From Virgibacillus oceani (GTDB taxonomy: Bacteria; Bacillota; Bacilli; Bacillales; Amphibacillaceae), in the NCBI RefSeq assembly GCF_014638995.1, contig NZ_BMFR01000001.1:186001-250000 (forward strand): DNA of 64,000 nt, in the 5' to 3' direction. Shown piece after piece: positions 1-9,506 of this stretch. Position 1 is the stretch's first letter. The number at the start of each line of letters is the position of its first letter. The notes below the pieces were generated by a model, which searched no databases, was not told where the DNA came from, and saw nothing but the letters and a program-made list of their open reading frames with translations. Position numbers and translations under genes: made by a program.

Positions 1-704
1 CCTTTAAAGCGGTAGAACGATTAGGGGACAAATTAAATATTGAAATGCCGCATCGGATTGAAGCGTTCGATAATTCAAATATCCAGGGAACAGATCCCGT
101 TTCGGCTATGGTAGTATTTGTCGATGGACGGCCTAACAAGAAAGATTACCGGAAATATAAAATTAAGGATGTACAGGGACCTGATGATTATGAAACAATG
201 CGGGAGGTTATCAGGCGTCGTTATACACGTGTTTTGAAGGAACAATTGCCTTTACCGGATTTAATTATTGTTGATGGTGGTAAAGGTCAAATGAGCGCCG
301 CACTGGACGTGCTGGAGAATGAATTAGGTTTAGATATTCCTTTGTGTGGATTGGCAAAAGATGATAAACATAAAACAAGTGAATTGTTATATGGCTTTCC
401 ACCTGAAATGGTACCATTGTCCAGGAAATCACAGGAATTCTATCTTGTACAGCGTATTCAGGATGAGGTGCACAGATTTGCTATTACGTTCCATCGGCAA
501 TTACGGGGGAAGAGCTTGTTTCGATCTGAATTGGATAAAATACCTGGAGTTGGGGAAAAGCGCAGAAGGTTGTTACTGACTCATTTTAAATCCATTGAAG
601 AAATTAGAAATGCCTCATTATTAAATATAACAAAGCTGGGTATACCACAGAACGTCGCACAAATTATTATAGATTATTTAAATTCGGAAAAAAGTAAAAA
701 GTAA
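1..704 (+). CDS. uvrC: UvrABC system protein C, C-terminal part
   Basis: C-terminal 233 residues of the excinuclease subunit UvrC; the gene begins before the window and the reading frame is open from base 3. UvrC makes the dual incisions around a lesion handed over by UvrA and UvrB in nucleotide excision repair. Visible parts are the RNase H-like endonuclease domain ([10 protein letters not shown] near residue 5 of the complete-M reading, [14 protein letters not shown] in the middle, both carrying catalytic acidic residues) and a C-terminal helix-hairpin-helix domain starting at [13 protein letters not shown]. The full-length family is about 590-600 residues. It is followed at once by a strong terminator. 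Confidence 0.96.
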   Translation, partial: FKAVERLGDKLNIEMPHRIEAFDNSNIQGTDPVSAMVVFVDGRPNKKDYRKYKIKDVQGPDDYETMREVIRRRYTRVLKEQLPLPDLIIVDGGKGQMSAALDVLENELGLDIPLCGLAKDDKHKTSELLYGFPPEMVPLSRKSQEFYLVQRIQDEVHRFAITFHRQLRGKSLFRSELDKIPGVGEKRRRLLLTHFKSIEEIRNASLLNITKLGIPQNVAQIIIDYLNSEKSKK

Positions 705-740
705 TGTTCTTTAACCTATTGAAGAACATTACTTTTATTT
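700..740 (+). terminator. Rho-independent terminator after uvrC
   Basis: A 12-bp stem (700-711 with 722-733) overlaps the uvrC stop codon and is followed by a T-rich tail. The hairpin also lies downstream of yslB on the other strand, so it can serve both convergent genes. Confidence 0.85.
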
Positions 741-754
741 ATAAATGCGTTTTA

Positions 755-1192
755 CTATGCAGTATATACTACAGTAAACTCAACCTGGAGAATTTTATTA
801 TTAACTTCTTCCATGCATTCACAGGATTCATCCTTAATAAGTTGCATGGATTCAGCCAGAAAACCTGCTTCCATTCTGAACTCTGATTCAAATGGTGCGT
901 TTAGACGATTGGCAACTGAATCAGCCATTAAATGAAAGATTTGTTCTTTTCTTTTTTTCTTAATTAATTCCAGCTTGCCCCACCCTAATTTTTCAAAAGT
1001 AAAATATATGTCTTCAATCGTCTGTATATCTAGTTTTCTAGCTAGATTTCTGCCCATAAAATATAAAAGTGTTTTTGCTTCAGTACCCAACAATTCAGGG
1101 AGACTATAATAACGCAGTAAATCATAACCAGCACCGGGATTTTGCAGTTTGTCGAGTAAAGTCAGGGGGACTGCTGCTTGATTTTTTGACAT
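755..1192 (-). CDS. yslB: YslB-like protein (DUF2507)
   Basis: A 145-residue protein of the DUF2507 family, whose molecular role I do not know; B. subtilis has yslB in the same place between uvrC and sdhC. The sequence is soluble with no signal peptide or membrane segment, and has the family's YDLLRYYSLPELLG and FTFEKLGWGKLELI stretches. I start it at the ATG giving MSKNQAAVPL because the RBS (aaagg) lies nine bases before it; the ATG three codons earlier has no spacing to that RBS. It is transcribed against its neighbours. Family assignment is from remembered sequence likeness and position. Confidence 0.85.
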   Translation of the reverse strand: MSKNQAAVPLTLLDKLQNPGAGYDLLRYYSLPELLGTEAKTLLYFMGRNLARKLDIQTIEDIYFTFEKLGWGKLELIKKKRKEQIFHLMADSVANRLNAPFESEFRMEAGFLAESMQLIKDESCECMEEVNNKILQVEFTVVYTA

Positions 1193-1361
1193 AGATGTCA
1201 TCCTTTCTAACAGAACCAATTCAACGAAAAACGATAAATTAATTTTAATAGATTGCTAGTATTATTATCTATATAAATGGTAAGTTGTGCAAGCATGCTC
1301 TATCAATTTAAGGACAAAATATGTCAATTGTCTCATATCTTAAATTTGTCGAGTCCTTTTC

Positions 1362-1390
1362 TTGACGCTTATAGTGGTTAGAAGTACAAT
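1362..1390 (+). promoter_or_regulatory. SigA-type promoter for sdhCAB
   Basis: TTGACG at 1362-1367 and TACAAT at 1385-1390 with a 17-bp spacer, about 130 bases before sdhC. The rest of the 326-base gap between yslB and sdhC holds AT-rich DNA and a second, weaker -10-like TATAAT at 1438-1443. No riboswitch or catabolite operator stood out. Confidence 0.6.
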
Positions 1391-1518
1391 AAAATGTGTC
1401 ACAAATTGTACATTTTTAGGCAGTAAAGGGAAATACCTATAATGAAGCAATCTTTATTGTTTAGAAACCCGTGCAAATCACAAAATAACATTACATAATC
1501 TGAGGGGGGTAACACTTA

Positions 1519-2136
1519 ATGGAACATCGCGAATTTGGGTATCGCAGGCTACACTCGCTGTTAGGAGTAATTCCGATTGGGGTCTTTTTAATTCAGCACT
1601 TGATCATAAATCACTTTGCAGTTTATGGTGAAGAAAGCTTTAATAATGCGGCTGGGTTTGTAGAAAGCCTTCCATTCCTAATTGTATTGGAAGTTGTAAT
1701 AATTTATCTTCCGATTTTATACCATGCAATTTTAGGTGTATACATTGTATTTGTAACGAAGAATAATCCTAACAACTATGGTTATTTTCGAAACTGGATG
1801 TTTTATTTGCAGCGTGTGACAGGAATCATCACGTTAATTTTCATTGCTTGGCACGTATGGGAAACACGTATACAAATAGGGCTAGGTAATGAAGAGCTGA
1901 ACTATGGATTAATGGAAAGTATTTTGTCAAGTCCGGTAATGTTCTGGTTCTATATCGTGGGTGTTATATCTACTACATTCCACTTTGCAAATGGGTTATG
2001 GAGCTTTTTAGTATCATGGGGAATTACACAGTCACCAAGATCTCAAAAAGTAGCTACATATGTAACGTTAATCGTATTTTTAGCACTTAGCTATATTGGT
2101 GTAAGAGCATTAATTACATTTGCTTACGGAATTTAA
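1519..2136 (+). CDS. sdhC: Succinate dehydrogenase cytochrome b558 subunit
   Basis: Membrane anchor of complex II (205 residues; the B. subtilis protein is about 202). It holds the di-haem cytochrome b558 and passes electrons from SdhB to menaquinone. Five hydrophobic helices can be traced, with histidines suited to haem binding in LIQHLIINHF, LYHAILGVY, IFIAWHVWET and TTFHFANGLWSF. The start has a strong RBS (gaggggggt). It is first in the sdhCAB operon and stops 27 bases before sdhA. Confidence 0.97.
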   Translation: MEHREFGYRRLHSLLGVIPIGVFLIQHLIINHFAVYGEESFNNAAGFVESLPFLIVLEVVIIYLPILYHAILGVYIVFVTKNNPNNYGYFRNWMFYLQRVTGIITLIFIAWHVWETRIQIGLGNEELNYGLMESILSSPVMFWFYIVGVISTTFHFANGLWSFLVSWGITQSPRSQKVATYVTLIVFLALSYIGVRALITFAYGI

Positions 2137-2163
2137 TATTGAATAAGGGAGTGAGTATTTCTC

Positions 2164-3915
2164 ATGAGTAATCGTAAAGTAGTTGTTGTCGGAGGCGGTC
2201 TTGCCGGACTTATGGCAACAATTAAAGCAGCTGAAGCAGGTGTTAATGTAGACCTGTTTTCCATTGTGCCTGTAAAACGTTCTCACTCTGTATGTGCCCA
2301 GGGTGGTATTAATGGTGCAGTAAATACAAAGGGTGAAGGAGATTCCCCTTGGCAGCATTTCGACGACACAGTATATGGCGGGGATTTTTTAGCAAACCAG
2401 CCACCTGTTAAGGCAATGTGTGAAGCAGCACCAGGAATAATTAACATGCTGGACCGGATGGGTGTTATGTTTAACCGAACACCAGAGGGTTTATTGGATT
2501 TCCGCCGTTTTGGTGGTACTGCCGTGCATCGTACAGCATATGCAGGTGCAACAACAGGTCAGCAATTATTGTATGCATTAGATGAACAAGTACGTCGTTA
2601 TGAAGTAGATGGCCTGGTAACGAAATATGAAAACTGGGAATTTCTTGGAGCTGTCCTTGATGATGAAGGTGTCGGTAAAGGAATAGTTGCACAAAATATT
2701 AAATCACATGAAATTAAATCTTTCCCATCCGATGCAACAATAATGGCTACTGGCGGACCTGGGATTATTTTCGGCAAATCTACAAATTCAATGATTAATA
2801 CAGGGTCGGCAGCAAGTATTTTATATCAGCAAGGTGCAAAATATGCAAATGGAGAATTTATTCAAATTCATCCGACAGCAATACCTGGTGACGATAAATT
2901 ACGCTTAATGAGTGAATCAGCACGTGGTGAAGGTGGACGTGTCTGGACATATAAAGATGGGGAGCCATGGTACTTCCTGGAAGAAAAATATCCTGCATAC
3001 GGAAACCTAGTTACTCGTGATATTGCAACACGAGAAATTTTTGATGTCTGTGTAAATCAAAAGTTAGGTATAAATGGGGAAAACATGGTGTACCTGGATT
3101 TATCTCATAAAGATCCTAAAGAATTGGATGTTAAACTTGGTGGAATTATCGAGATTTATGAAAAATTTGTCGGTGAAGATCCTCGTAAAGTACCGATGAA
3201 GATTTTCCCTGCTGTTCATTATTCTATGGGAGGTCTATGGGTTGATTTTGACCAAATGACTAGCATTCCAGGAATATTCGCATGTGGTGAATGTGATTAT
3301 TCACAGCATGGAGGTAATCGTCTTGGTGCAAACTCATTATTATCAGCGATTTATGGTGGTTCTGTTGCTGGACCGAACGCTATCAAATACATTGACGAAC
3401 TTGAAACACATGTAGAGGATATGTCACCTGAATTGTTTGAGAGAAGGGAAAAAGAAGAACAAGAAATATTTGACGAGTTTATGAAAATGGATGGCGAGGA
3501 AAATGCTTACCAGATTCATAAAGAGCTTGGAGAATGGATGACAGATAATGTCACAGTGGTTCGTCACAATGATAAACTGCTTAAAACAGATGAAAAAATT
3601 AAAGAGCTTCTAGATCGATGGGAAAACATAAATATCAATGATACATCTCGTTGGAGCAATCAGGGAGTTATGTTCACTCGTCAACTTAAAAATATGCTCC
3701 ATTTGGCACGTGTTATTACGCTTGGCGCATATAACCGTAACGAAAGCCGCGGGGCACATTATAAACCGGATTTTCCTGATCGTAATGATGAGGATTGGTT
3801 AAAAACAACCATTGCAACATTTGATAAGGAAAATAATGCTCCGGTATTAACATATGAAGAAGTAGACACTTCATTAATTAAACCAAGGTTACGTGACTAT
3901 ACAAAAAAACATTGA
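2164..3915 (+). CDS. sdhA: Succinate dehydrogenase flavoprotein subunit
   Basis: Catalytic FAD subunit of succinate:menaquinone oxidoreductase, 583 residues (usual length about 586). The N-terminal dinucleotide-binding motif VVVVGGGLAGLMA is followed by HSVCAQGGINGAV, which carries the histidine that binds FAD covalently. HGGNRLGANSLLSAIYGG lies in the second FAD-binding stretch. It converts succinate to fumarate in the citric acid cycle on the inner face of the membrane. RBS is gggag before ATG. Confidence 0.98.
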   Translation: MSNRKVVVVGGGLAGLMATIKAAEAGVNVDLFSIVPVKRSHSVCAQGGINGAVNTKGEGDSPWQHFDDTVYGGDFLANQPPVKAMCEAAPGIINMLDRMGVMFNRTPEGLLDFRRFGGTAVHRTAYAGATTGQQLLYALDEQVRRYEVDGLVTKYENWEFLGAVLDDEGVGKGIVAQNIKSHEIKSFPSDATIMATGGPGIIFGKSTNSMINTGSAASILYQQGAKYANGEFIQIHPTAIPGDDKLRLMSESARGEGGRVWTYKDGEPWYFLEEKYPAYGNLVTRDIATREIFDVCVNQKLGINGENMVYLDLSHKDPKELDVKLGGIIEIYEKFVGEDPRKVPMKIFPAVHYSMGGLWVDFDQMTSIPGIFACGECDYSQHGGNRLGANSLLSAIYGGSVAGPNAIKYIDELETHVEDMSPELFERREKEEQEIFDEFMKMDGEENAYQIHKELGEWMTDNVTVVRHNDKLLKTDEKIKELLDRWENININDTSRWSNQGVMFTRQLKNMLHLARVITLGAYNRNESRGAHYKPDFPDRNDEDWLKTTIATFDKENNAPVLTYEEVDTSLIKPRLRDYTKKH

Positions 3916-3931
3916 GGGGAGAAAGATAAAA

Positions 3932-4696
3932 ATGGCTGAACAAAATACTGTTACCTTTATTATTACTAGACAAGACAGCCCGGATTCTGCTCCTTATAAG
4001 GAAACATTTAATGTCCCTTATAAAAAAAATATGAATGTAATTTCTGGGTTAATGGAAATCCGCAAAAATCCTGTTAATGCAAACGGTGAAAAAACGACAC
4101 CAGTAATGTGGGATATGAACTGTTTGGAAGAGGTTTGCGGAGCTTGTTCGATGGTGATCAATGGTACTGCACGCCAATCCTGCGCAGCGCTGGTTGACCA
4201 GCTTGAACAGCCGATTCGCTTAGAACCAATGAGTACATTCCCGGTTGTCCGTGATTTGATTATTGATCGTGAACAAATGTTTGATGCGTTAAAACAAGTA
4301 AAAGCCTGGATTCCAATTGATGGTACGTATGACCTTGGACCAGGACCGCGCATGCCTGAGAAAAAACGTCAATGGGCATATGAACTTTCAAAATGTATGA
4401 CTTGCGGTGTTTGTTTAGAGGCTTGTCCAAATGTTAATGATAAATCAGACTTTATTGGACCTGCAGCAATTTCTCAAGCAAGATTATTCAATGCACATCC
4501 AACTGGAGAAATGAACAAAAGTGAACGCTTAGAGGGGCTAATGGAAGAAGGCGGAATTACTGGATGTGGTAACGCACAAAACTGTGTCCAAGTGTGTCCA
4601 AAAGGAATTCCATTGACAACCTCAATAGCTGCAATGAATCGCGCTACAAACATACAATCATTTAAGAATTTCTTTGGCAGTGATAACGTACGATAG
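3932..4696 (+). CDS. sdhB: Succinate dehydrogenase iron-sulfur subunit
   Basis: Electron-transfer subunit of complex II, 254 residues. The [2Fe-2S] ligands lie in CLEEVCGACSMVINGTARQSC-like sequence near residues 57-80; the other two clusters use CMTCGVCLEACP and CGNAQNCVQVCPKGIP. I use the ATG of MAEQNTVTF, which has gaggggagaa upstream; an earlier in-frame ATG lies inside sdhA and has no RBS. Seventeen bases separate it from sdhA. A terminator follows. Confidence 0.97.
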   Translation: MAEQNTVTFIITRQDSPDSAPYKETFNVPYKKNMNVISGLMEIRKNPVNANGEKTTPVMWDMNCLEEVCGACSMVINGTARQSCAALVDQLEQPIRLEPMSTFPVVRDLIIDREQMFDALKQVKAWIPIDGTYDLGPGPRMPEKKRQWAYELSKCMTCGVCLEACPNVNDKSDFIGPAAISQARLFNAHPTGEMNKSERLEGLMEEGGITGCGNAQNCVQVCPKGIPLTTSIAAMNRATNIQSFKNFFGSDNVR

Positions 4697-4720
4697 TCAG
4701 TATAGGTTAGAATTTACCAT

Positions 4721-4754
4721 GGCCCTTACCAGTTAATATGGTAGGGGCTTTTTA
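4721..4754 (+). terminator. Terminator of the sdhCAB operon
   Basis: Ten-bp stem, gcccttacca with tggtaggggc (one G-T pair), then a run of T. Confidence 0.85.
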
Positions 4755-4780
4755 CTAAATATATGAAAGGGGATTAACGA

Positions 4781-5224
4781 ATGAAGTCTGTTGCATATAT
4801 CGCGGATATGGAGAAATGGCAATCTGAATTTTCCTTTTTTATCCCAATTAGGGTACGTTTTTCAGAAACAGATATGTTTGGTCACGTCAATAATGTTTCG
4901 TCATTTATATATTTTGAAGAAGCACGCATCGAATTTTTAAAATCTGCTGGACTGTTTGGTGATGCGAACAGTAAAGAAGGTATACCGATTGTCGCAGATT
5001 TGCAGTGTGATTACCATAAGCAAATGTTTTTTAATGAAACTATAAAGCTATTTGTAAAGGTTAATTATATTGGGAAGACATCTTTTGATGTACATTATAT
5101 GGCATTAAATGAAAATGAAGAAATCTGCTTGACTGGCAGAGGAAGAATTGTTTACATAGCGACTTCAACCGGGAAACCAATATTATTAAGTGAAGTGATG
5201 AAGGAAAAACTTAGAATAGTTTAA
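4781..5224 (+). CDS. ysmA: Acyl-CoA thioesterase, 4HBT/YbgC type
   Basis: A 147-residue hot-dog-fold thioesterase. The hallmark is VRFSETDMFGHVNNVSSFIYFEEAR, with the aspartate and histidine-asparagine of the 4-hydroxybenzoyl-CoA thioesterase family; substrate is unknown but these enzymes cleave acyl-CoA or acyl carrier thioesters. B. subtilis has ysmA at the same place between sdhB and gerE. RBS gaaagggga supports the start. It converges on gerE and shares its terminator. Confidence 0.88.
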   Translation: MKSVAYIADMEKWQSEFSFFIPIRVRFSETDMFGHVNNVSSFIYFEEARIEFLKSAGLFGDANSKEGIPIVADLQCDYHKQMFFNETIKLFVKVNYIGKTSFDVHYMALNENEEICLTGRGRIVYIATSTGKPILLSEVMKEKLRIV

Positions 5225-5229
5225 CAGTG

Positions 5230-5262
5230 AAAACCGACTTCCCAGAAAGAAAGTCGGTTTTA
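5230..5262. terminator. Bidirectional terminator between ysmA and gerE
   Basis: Stem aaaccgactt with aagtcggttt, with A and T runs on the two sides, so it can end transcription from both convergent genes. Confidence 0.85.
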
Positions 5263-5263
5263 A

Positions 5264-5488
5264 TTAGAGCTTTAATTCCCCCATGCGAAGGAGCTCTACT
5301 ACTGCTTGCGAGCGCCCCTTGACTCCTAATTTTTGCATAGCATTTGAGATGTGGTTCCGGACAGTCTTCTCAGATATAAACAAATCCTGGGCAATTTCTT
5401 TTGTTGTTTTGTCTTGTACTAAGAGTTCGAATACTTCTTTTTCACGTTTAGTTAATAATTGCTTCGGTTTATACTCGTTGTCCTTCAA
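5264..5488 (-). CDS. gerE: Spore coat transcription factor GerE
   Basis: A 74-residue LuxR-type DNA-binding protein made of one helix-turn-helix domain (LLTKREKEVFELLVQD, then TTKEIAQDLFISEKTVRNHI), the same length as B. subtilis GerE and close to it along the whole chain. GerE acts late in the mother cell and adjusts SigK-dependent coat gene expression. The start is TTG (complement of 5486-5488) with RBS aaggagggg. A SigK-like promoter lies upstream. Confidence 0.97.
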   Translation of the reverse strand: MKDNEYKPKQLLTKREKEVFELLVQDKTTKEIAQDLFISEKTVRNHISNAMQKLGVKGRSQAVVELLRMGELKL

Positions 5489-5548
5489 ATGTTAACCCCT
5501 CCTTACTGTCATAGAGCTGCAGAATGAAGGGAAATTATCTAGTCACTA

Positions 5549-5576
5549 TAGCTTATGAAATTAAGTGTAAACGGTG
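5549..5576 (-). promoter_or_regulatory. SigK-like promoter of gerE
   Basis: On the reverse strand CATAAGCTA (5549-5557) fits the SigK -10 pattern CATAnnnTA, with cACC 15 bases upstream as the -35. gerE is a known SigK-dependent gene in B. subtilis. The remaining gap up to 5857 is AT-rich with no recognisable gene. Confidence 0.6.
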
Positions 5577-5857
5577 CGTACAAATGAATGAACGATACAA
5601 ATTTGTTGTGTTATAGGTTATGCGTTGAATGATACCGATTTGTAAATCATTGTTGTTAATATTGAATAGAATAAAAATAAGGTGAGTATTAATTTAAATA
5701 TTAACGCTAATAACCACATGACCAATAAAGTACGTGAACATTAACGTGAGTATTTTAACAATCCTATGTTAAAATATACTTAGAGAGTTAGGAAATTTTA
5801 CCTTATGAATGCTGAAATTTTTTAACAGGAAGTTACATTTTATAGGGGGCTGCCCAC

Positions 5858-6310
5858 TTGGCAAATAATATAACAGTTGAAGTAATAGCTGATTTAGAAA
5901 AAAGGCTGCGATATATCGCAGGAGATATAAAACAAAATGGTCGCAAAATTTTAGCTAACTATCCGATTACGTCACCGCAATTCATTGCACTGCAATGGCT
6001 GCTGGAAGAGGGTGACATGACAATTGGTGAATTGTCAAACAAAAATGGGTTAGCATTTAGTACGACAACTGATTTAGTTGATCGGATGGAAAAAAATAAG
6101 CTTGTTGAGCGTGTACGGGACTCGAATGACAGACGTGTTGTTCGGATACATGTACTGAAAAAAGGCAAAACAATTATTGAAGAAGTCATTCTTGAGCGGC
6201 AAAAATATCTGGGAGAAATAGTTCAAAATTTTTCATTAGAACAGACAAATACATTAAATGAGTTACTAACATTTCTTCATCAGCAAATGAAATCAGTGAA
6301 TGAAAAATAA
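5858..6310 (+). CDS. ysmB: MarR-family transcriptional regulator
   Basis: A 150-residue winged-helix regulator of the MarR family; B. subtilis ysmB lies in the same position before racE. The DNA-binding part runs from SPQFIALQWLLEEGDMTIGEL through the wing VRDSNDRRVVRIHVLKKGK, a typical MarR DxR motif. The target genes are unknown; position suggests control of itself and racE. The start is TTG with RBS tagggggc; it overlaps or abuts the racemase gene. Confidence 0.9.
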   Translation: MANNITVEVIADLEKRLRYIAGDIKQNGRKILANYPITSPQFIALQWLLEEGDMTIGELSNKNGLAFSTTTDLVDRMEKNKLVERVRDSNDRRVVRIHVLKKGKTIIEEVILERQKYLGEIVQNFSLEQTNTLNELLTFLHQQMKSVNEK

Positions 6311-6332
6311 CAACAAAGTCGAGGCGATAAGT

Positions 6333-7148
6333 TTGGATTCAGCAATTGGTGTAATCGATTCTGGTGTTGGAGGATTGACGGTGGCACATGAACTTATGCG
6401 ACAGCTCCCTAAAGAAAGATTAATTTATCTTGGGGATACGCTAAGATGTCCATATGGTCCAAGATCCAAAACGGAAGTAAAAAAATTCACTTGGGAAATG
6501 GTAGAATTTTTGTTGCAAAAAAACATTAAAATGTTAGTGGTTGCATGTAATACCGCTACCGCTTTTACCTTAACTGAACTGCAAGAAGGCTTGAATATCC
6601 CGGTAATCGGGGTTATACTGCCAGGTGCACGGGCTGCTATTAAGTTTACTAGAAATAGTCATATTGGCGTTATAGGGACAGATGGCACAATCCGAAGCAA
6701 TGCATATCCAAATGCATTGAAAAGTATTAATGGAGACATTCATGTAAGCGCCCTTGCCTGTCCAATGTTCGTACCAATGGTAGAACAAGGAATTTTATCT
6801 GGAGAAAAAGCAAAAAATGTTGTAGAAGAATCATTGCAGGTTATGAAAGAAGACGATCATTTAGATACATTGATATTGGGATGTACGCATTACCCGCTAA
6901 TAAAAGATACAATTCAAGAAGTTATTGGAGATTATGTTACAGTAATTTCTTCCAGTGAGGAAACTGCACGGGAAGCGAGTACAATATTAGAGTTCCGGCA
7001 ATTATTATACAAGGGTGATCGGGTAGCAAGACATCAATTTTTTACAACAGGAGAATTAGGAATTTTTGAGAAAATAGCAAGGGATATTTTTAAAACATCG
7101 TTACCGGACTTTAGAAGTGTCATAATTGAAAAGGCAGTTATTAGTTAA
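6333..7148 (+). CDS. racE: Glutamate racemase
   Basis: Interconverts L- and D-glutamate for peptidoglycan side chains. Both catalytic cysteines are visible, in VVACNTATAF and LGCTHYPLI, together with the N-terminal IGVIDSGVGGLTVA. I prefer the TTG at 6333 (271 residues, the B. subtilis enzyme has 272) because gaggcg lies six bases before it. An ATG at 6300 inside the MarR gene would add eleven residues but has no RBS. A good terminator follows. Confidence 0.95.
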   Translation: MDSAIGVIDSGVGGLTVAHELMRQLPKERLIYLGDTLRCPYGPRSKTEVKKFTWEMVEFLLQKNIKMLVVACNTATAFTLTELQEGLNIPVIGVILPGARAAIKFTRNSHIGVIGTDGTIRSNAYPNALKSINGDIHVSALACPMFVPMVEQGILSGEKAKNVVEESLQVMKEDDHLDTLILGCTHYPLIKDTIQEVIGDYVTVISSSEETAREASTILEFRQLLYKGDRVARHQFFTTGELGIFEKIARDIFKTSLPDFRSVIIEKAVIS

Positions 7149-7180
7149 TATCAAGGTATTACAACCTTGATATTTTTTTA
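7147..7180 (+). terminator. Terminator after racE
   Basis: aatatcaagg with ccttgatatt, followed by a run of T. Confidence 0.88.
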
Positions 7181-7259
7181 TGTTTATTTTCATAGGTTGG
7201 TCTAATTTCACGATAAGCTCGTATATATAATAGTACAAACCATCGTGGGAGGGAAAAAC

Positions 7260-8330
7260 ATGCGGAAGCAAGGCACATTACTAATAACTGGAATAATGGG
7301 GATTTCAATAATATTGACGGGGTGTTTTCAAGGGGAACAATCAATGGGAGAAAAAGTGGATCCGCCTCAAAATGCTGAACCGGTAAACGAATTAGAAAAT
7401 GGATCTTCGGATGAAACGGGAGCTGATGCGGAGAATGATGCAGCTGCTGAAACTGTAAAGAGGCAGTTATTTTTAATTGATGCAAATGGAATGGTTGCAC
7501 CTCAAACATTAGAAATACCGAAATCTGAATCAAAAGAAGTTGCTGCCCAAGCATTGGAATATTTGGTGAAGGATGGACCCGTAACAAATTTATTGCCGAA
7601 TGGATTTCAAGCGGTCTTACCAGCAGGAACGGAAATACTAGGGTTAAATTTGGAAAAAGACGGAACTATGATTGTTGATGTTTCCAGTGAATTTAAAAAT
7701 TATGAAGCAGCAGATGAGTTAAAAGTATTGCAAGCCATGACATATACACTAACACAATTTGATAGTGTTAATAAAGTTCAATTGCGAATTGAGGGACAGG
7801 ACCAAACTGAAATGCCTGTAAATGGAACTCCAATTGCGGAGGGGTATTCCAGAGCGAATGGTATTAATATAACAGAAACGGATGCACTAGATCTTATTAA
7901 TAGTCAAGCTGTTACATTATATTATCCGACCGAGTACAATGAAACTAAATACTTTGTCCCGATTACCAAGCATATTGAGGTTAATGACCAAGATTTATAT
8001 GGCTCAATCGTTCAAACCCTTTTAGAAGGACCAGGATATAGTGTAAATGCGACACAGGTTTTTAATGAACAAGCTTCTTTAACTGCAGATCCTACCTTAA
8101 ATAATGGGGTTCTGGAGTTGGTCTTTAATCAAGGGATATTAGCAGAGGCTGATAAAACTACAATTTCGGATGATGTAATGGAGTCACTTGTTCGGACACT
8201 GACAGAACAACAAAGTGTTGAAGCGGTACAGGTAAAGGTGGAAAACGTTGAAAAATTGTTTAACGAAAATGGAGAAGAATACAATAAACCTGTAACATCA
8301 AGTGTATTTTCTAAAGCTAAAAAATTATAA
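7260..8330 (+). CDS. gerM: GerM spore germination/sporulation lipoprotein
   Basis: A 356-residue lipoprotein (B. subtilis GerM about 366), needed for sporulation and germination in that species. The signal peptide MRKQGTLLITGIMGISIILTG ends in a lipobox before cysteine 22, followed by a low-complexity acidic linker. Two GERMN domains follow, roughly residues 70-200 and 210-350. I start at the ATG at 7260 with RBS gggaggg; a GTG at 7245 would place the RBS inside the coding part. The synteny racE-gerM-rph matches B. subtilis. Confidence 0.93.
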   Translation: MRKQGTLLITGIMGISIILTGCFQGEQSMGEKVDPPQNAEPVNELENGSSDETGADAENDAAAETVKRQLFLIDANGMVAPQTLEIPKSESKEVAAQALEYLVKDGPVTNLLPNGFQAVLPAGTEILGLNLEKDGTMIVDVSSEFKNYEAADELKVLQAMTYTLTQFDSVNKVQLRIEGQDQTEMPVNGTPIAEGYSRANGINITETDALDLINSQAVTLYYPTEYNETKYFVPITKHIEVNDQDLYGSIVQTLLEGPGYSVNATQVFNEQASLTADPTLNNGVLELVFNQGILAEADKTTISDDVMESLVRTLTEQQSVEAVQVKVENVEKLFNENGEEYNKPVTSSVFSKAKKL

Positions 8331-8335
8331 ATTGA

Positions 8336-8365
8336 AGTGGCTGGTATTAACAGCCTCTTTTTTTA
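8336..8365 (+). terminator. Probable weak terminator after gerM
   Basis: Short stem ggctg with cagcc followed by eight T. Confidence 0.5.
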
Positions 8366-8384
8366 TGCTCAGAAAACTATGGGA

Positions 8385-8590
8385 TTATGGATACCGGTCG
8401 ATTGCATCGGTGACGATTTGCCAAAGTTCCATTGTGATGTACTCGCAGTTGCCTACCAATAAATTAGTTTAGTATCGACGAAATAGCTCTTCATGTTTCC
8501 TTTAATATCCGCAAAAAAATGTTTAACTGAATCCGCGCATTTACTGTGAAAACATGGATCTTTCATGTTACCTTGTACGAAATTGAACAT
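8385..8590 (-). pseudogene. Decayed small reading frame of unknown origin
   Basis: On the reverse strand an ATG at 8590 opens about 45 codons ending at a stop at 8453-8455. Shifting by one base near 8465 continues into another 25 codons (ending near 8385) that read as ordinary protein: about 65 residues in two frames. There is no RBS, and I do not recognise the family. It may be a transferred gene fragment with a frameshift, or chance. It occupies most of the 417-base gap between gerM and rph; the remainder holds the rph promoter area (extended -10 tgttactat near 8709-8717). Confidence 0.25.
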
Positions 8591-8747
8591 TAGTTATACG
8601 AGAGAATGTACATCGTTGCATTAAAAATAAAATGATATGCTGTGGTTAAACTAATGACCAGTTAATCCTATATTGCATACGCACTTTTGTTCCATGTTTG
8701 GCTAAAAATATGTTACTATTGATTTTGACTGAAGGAGGAAATTTTAT

Positions 8748-9497
8748 ATGAGAAATGATCAACGTACAACGGATGAAATACGACCAATTACAATTACACT
8801 AGATTTTATAAAACATCCTGAAGGATCGGTGCTGATCCAAGTTGGGGAAACTAAAGTGATATGTAACGCAAGTATTGAAGATAGGGTTCCTCCTTTCATG
8901 CGCGGACAAGGAAAAGGCTGGATAACCGCAGAATATGCTATGTTGCCAAGAGCCACTGATCAACGAAATATTCGGGAATCGTCTAAGGGCAAAGTTAGTG
9001 GAAGAACAATGGAAATTCAGCGATTAATCGGAAGAGCATTGCGTGCAGTTGTGGATCTGGACAAGATTGGTGAACGTACTGTATGGGTAGACTGTGATGT
9101 TATTCAGGCAGATGGTGGAACCAGAACAGCATCCATTACTGGAGCGTTTGTCGCTATTGTGCAAGCATTTGGTAAACTTTTGGAAAATAAAACATTAGAA
9201 AAAATGCCTGTTACAGATTTTTTAGCAGCTACATCTGTAGGTGTGTTGCCTAACGGTACGGAGGTTTTGGATTTAAATTACGAAGAAGATTCTAAAGCAC
9301 TTGTAGATATGAATATTGTTATGACAAGTGCAGAAGAATTTGTTGAAATTCAGGGAACAGGTGAGGAAGCAACGTTTACATACAATCAATTACAAGGGAT
9401 GCTTCAACTTGCGACCAATGGTTTACTCGAAATTATGGAGAAGCAAAAGGAAACATTAGGTGAGTTAGCAAACCGTATTGGTGAAACGAAAAGATAG
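8748..9497 (+). CDS. rph: Ribonuclease PH
   Basis: Phosphorolytic 3'-5' exoribonuclease trimming tRNA 3' ends, 249 residues (family about 245). Typical landmarks are the start [48 protein letters not shown] and the phosphate site [23 protein letters not shown] aaggagg. The gene begins a three-gene run rph-ysnA-ysnB as in B. subtilis. Confidence 0.97.
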   Translation: MRNDQRTTDEIRPITITLDFIKHPEGSVLIQVGETKVICNASIEDRVPPFMRGQGKGWITAEYAMLPRATDQRNIRESSKGKVSGRTMEIQRLIGRALRAVVDLDKIGERTVWVDCDVIQADGGTRTASITGAFVAIVQAFGKLLENKTLEKMPVTDFLAATSVGVLPNGTEVLDLNYEEDSKALVDMNIVMTSAEEFVEIQGTGEEATFTYNQLQGMLQLATNGLLEIMEKQKETLGELANRIGETKR

Positions 9498-9506
9498 GTG
9501 ATGACA

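Noticed and set aside
7159..7587. 142-codon reverse frame opposite racE/gerM
   Set aside because: Antisense shadow of gerM with no RBS and a leucine/histidine-heavy composition.
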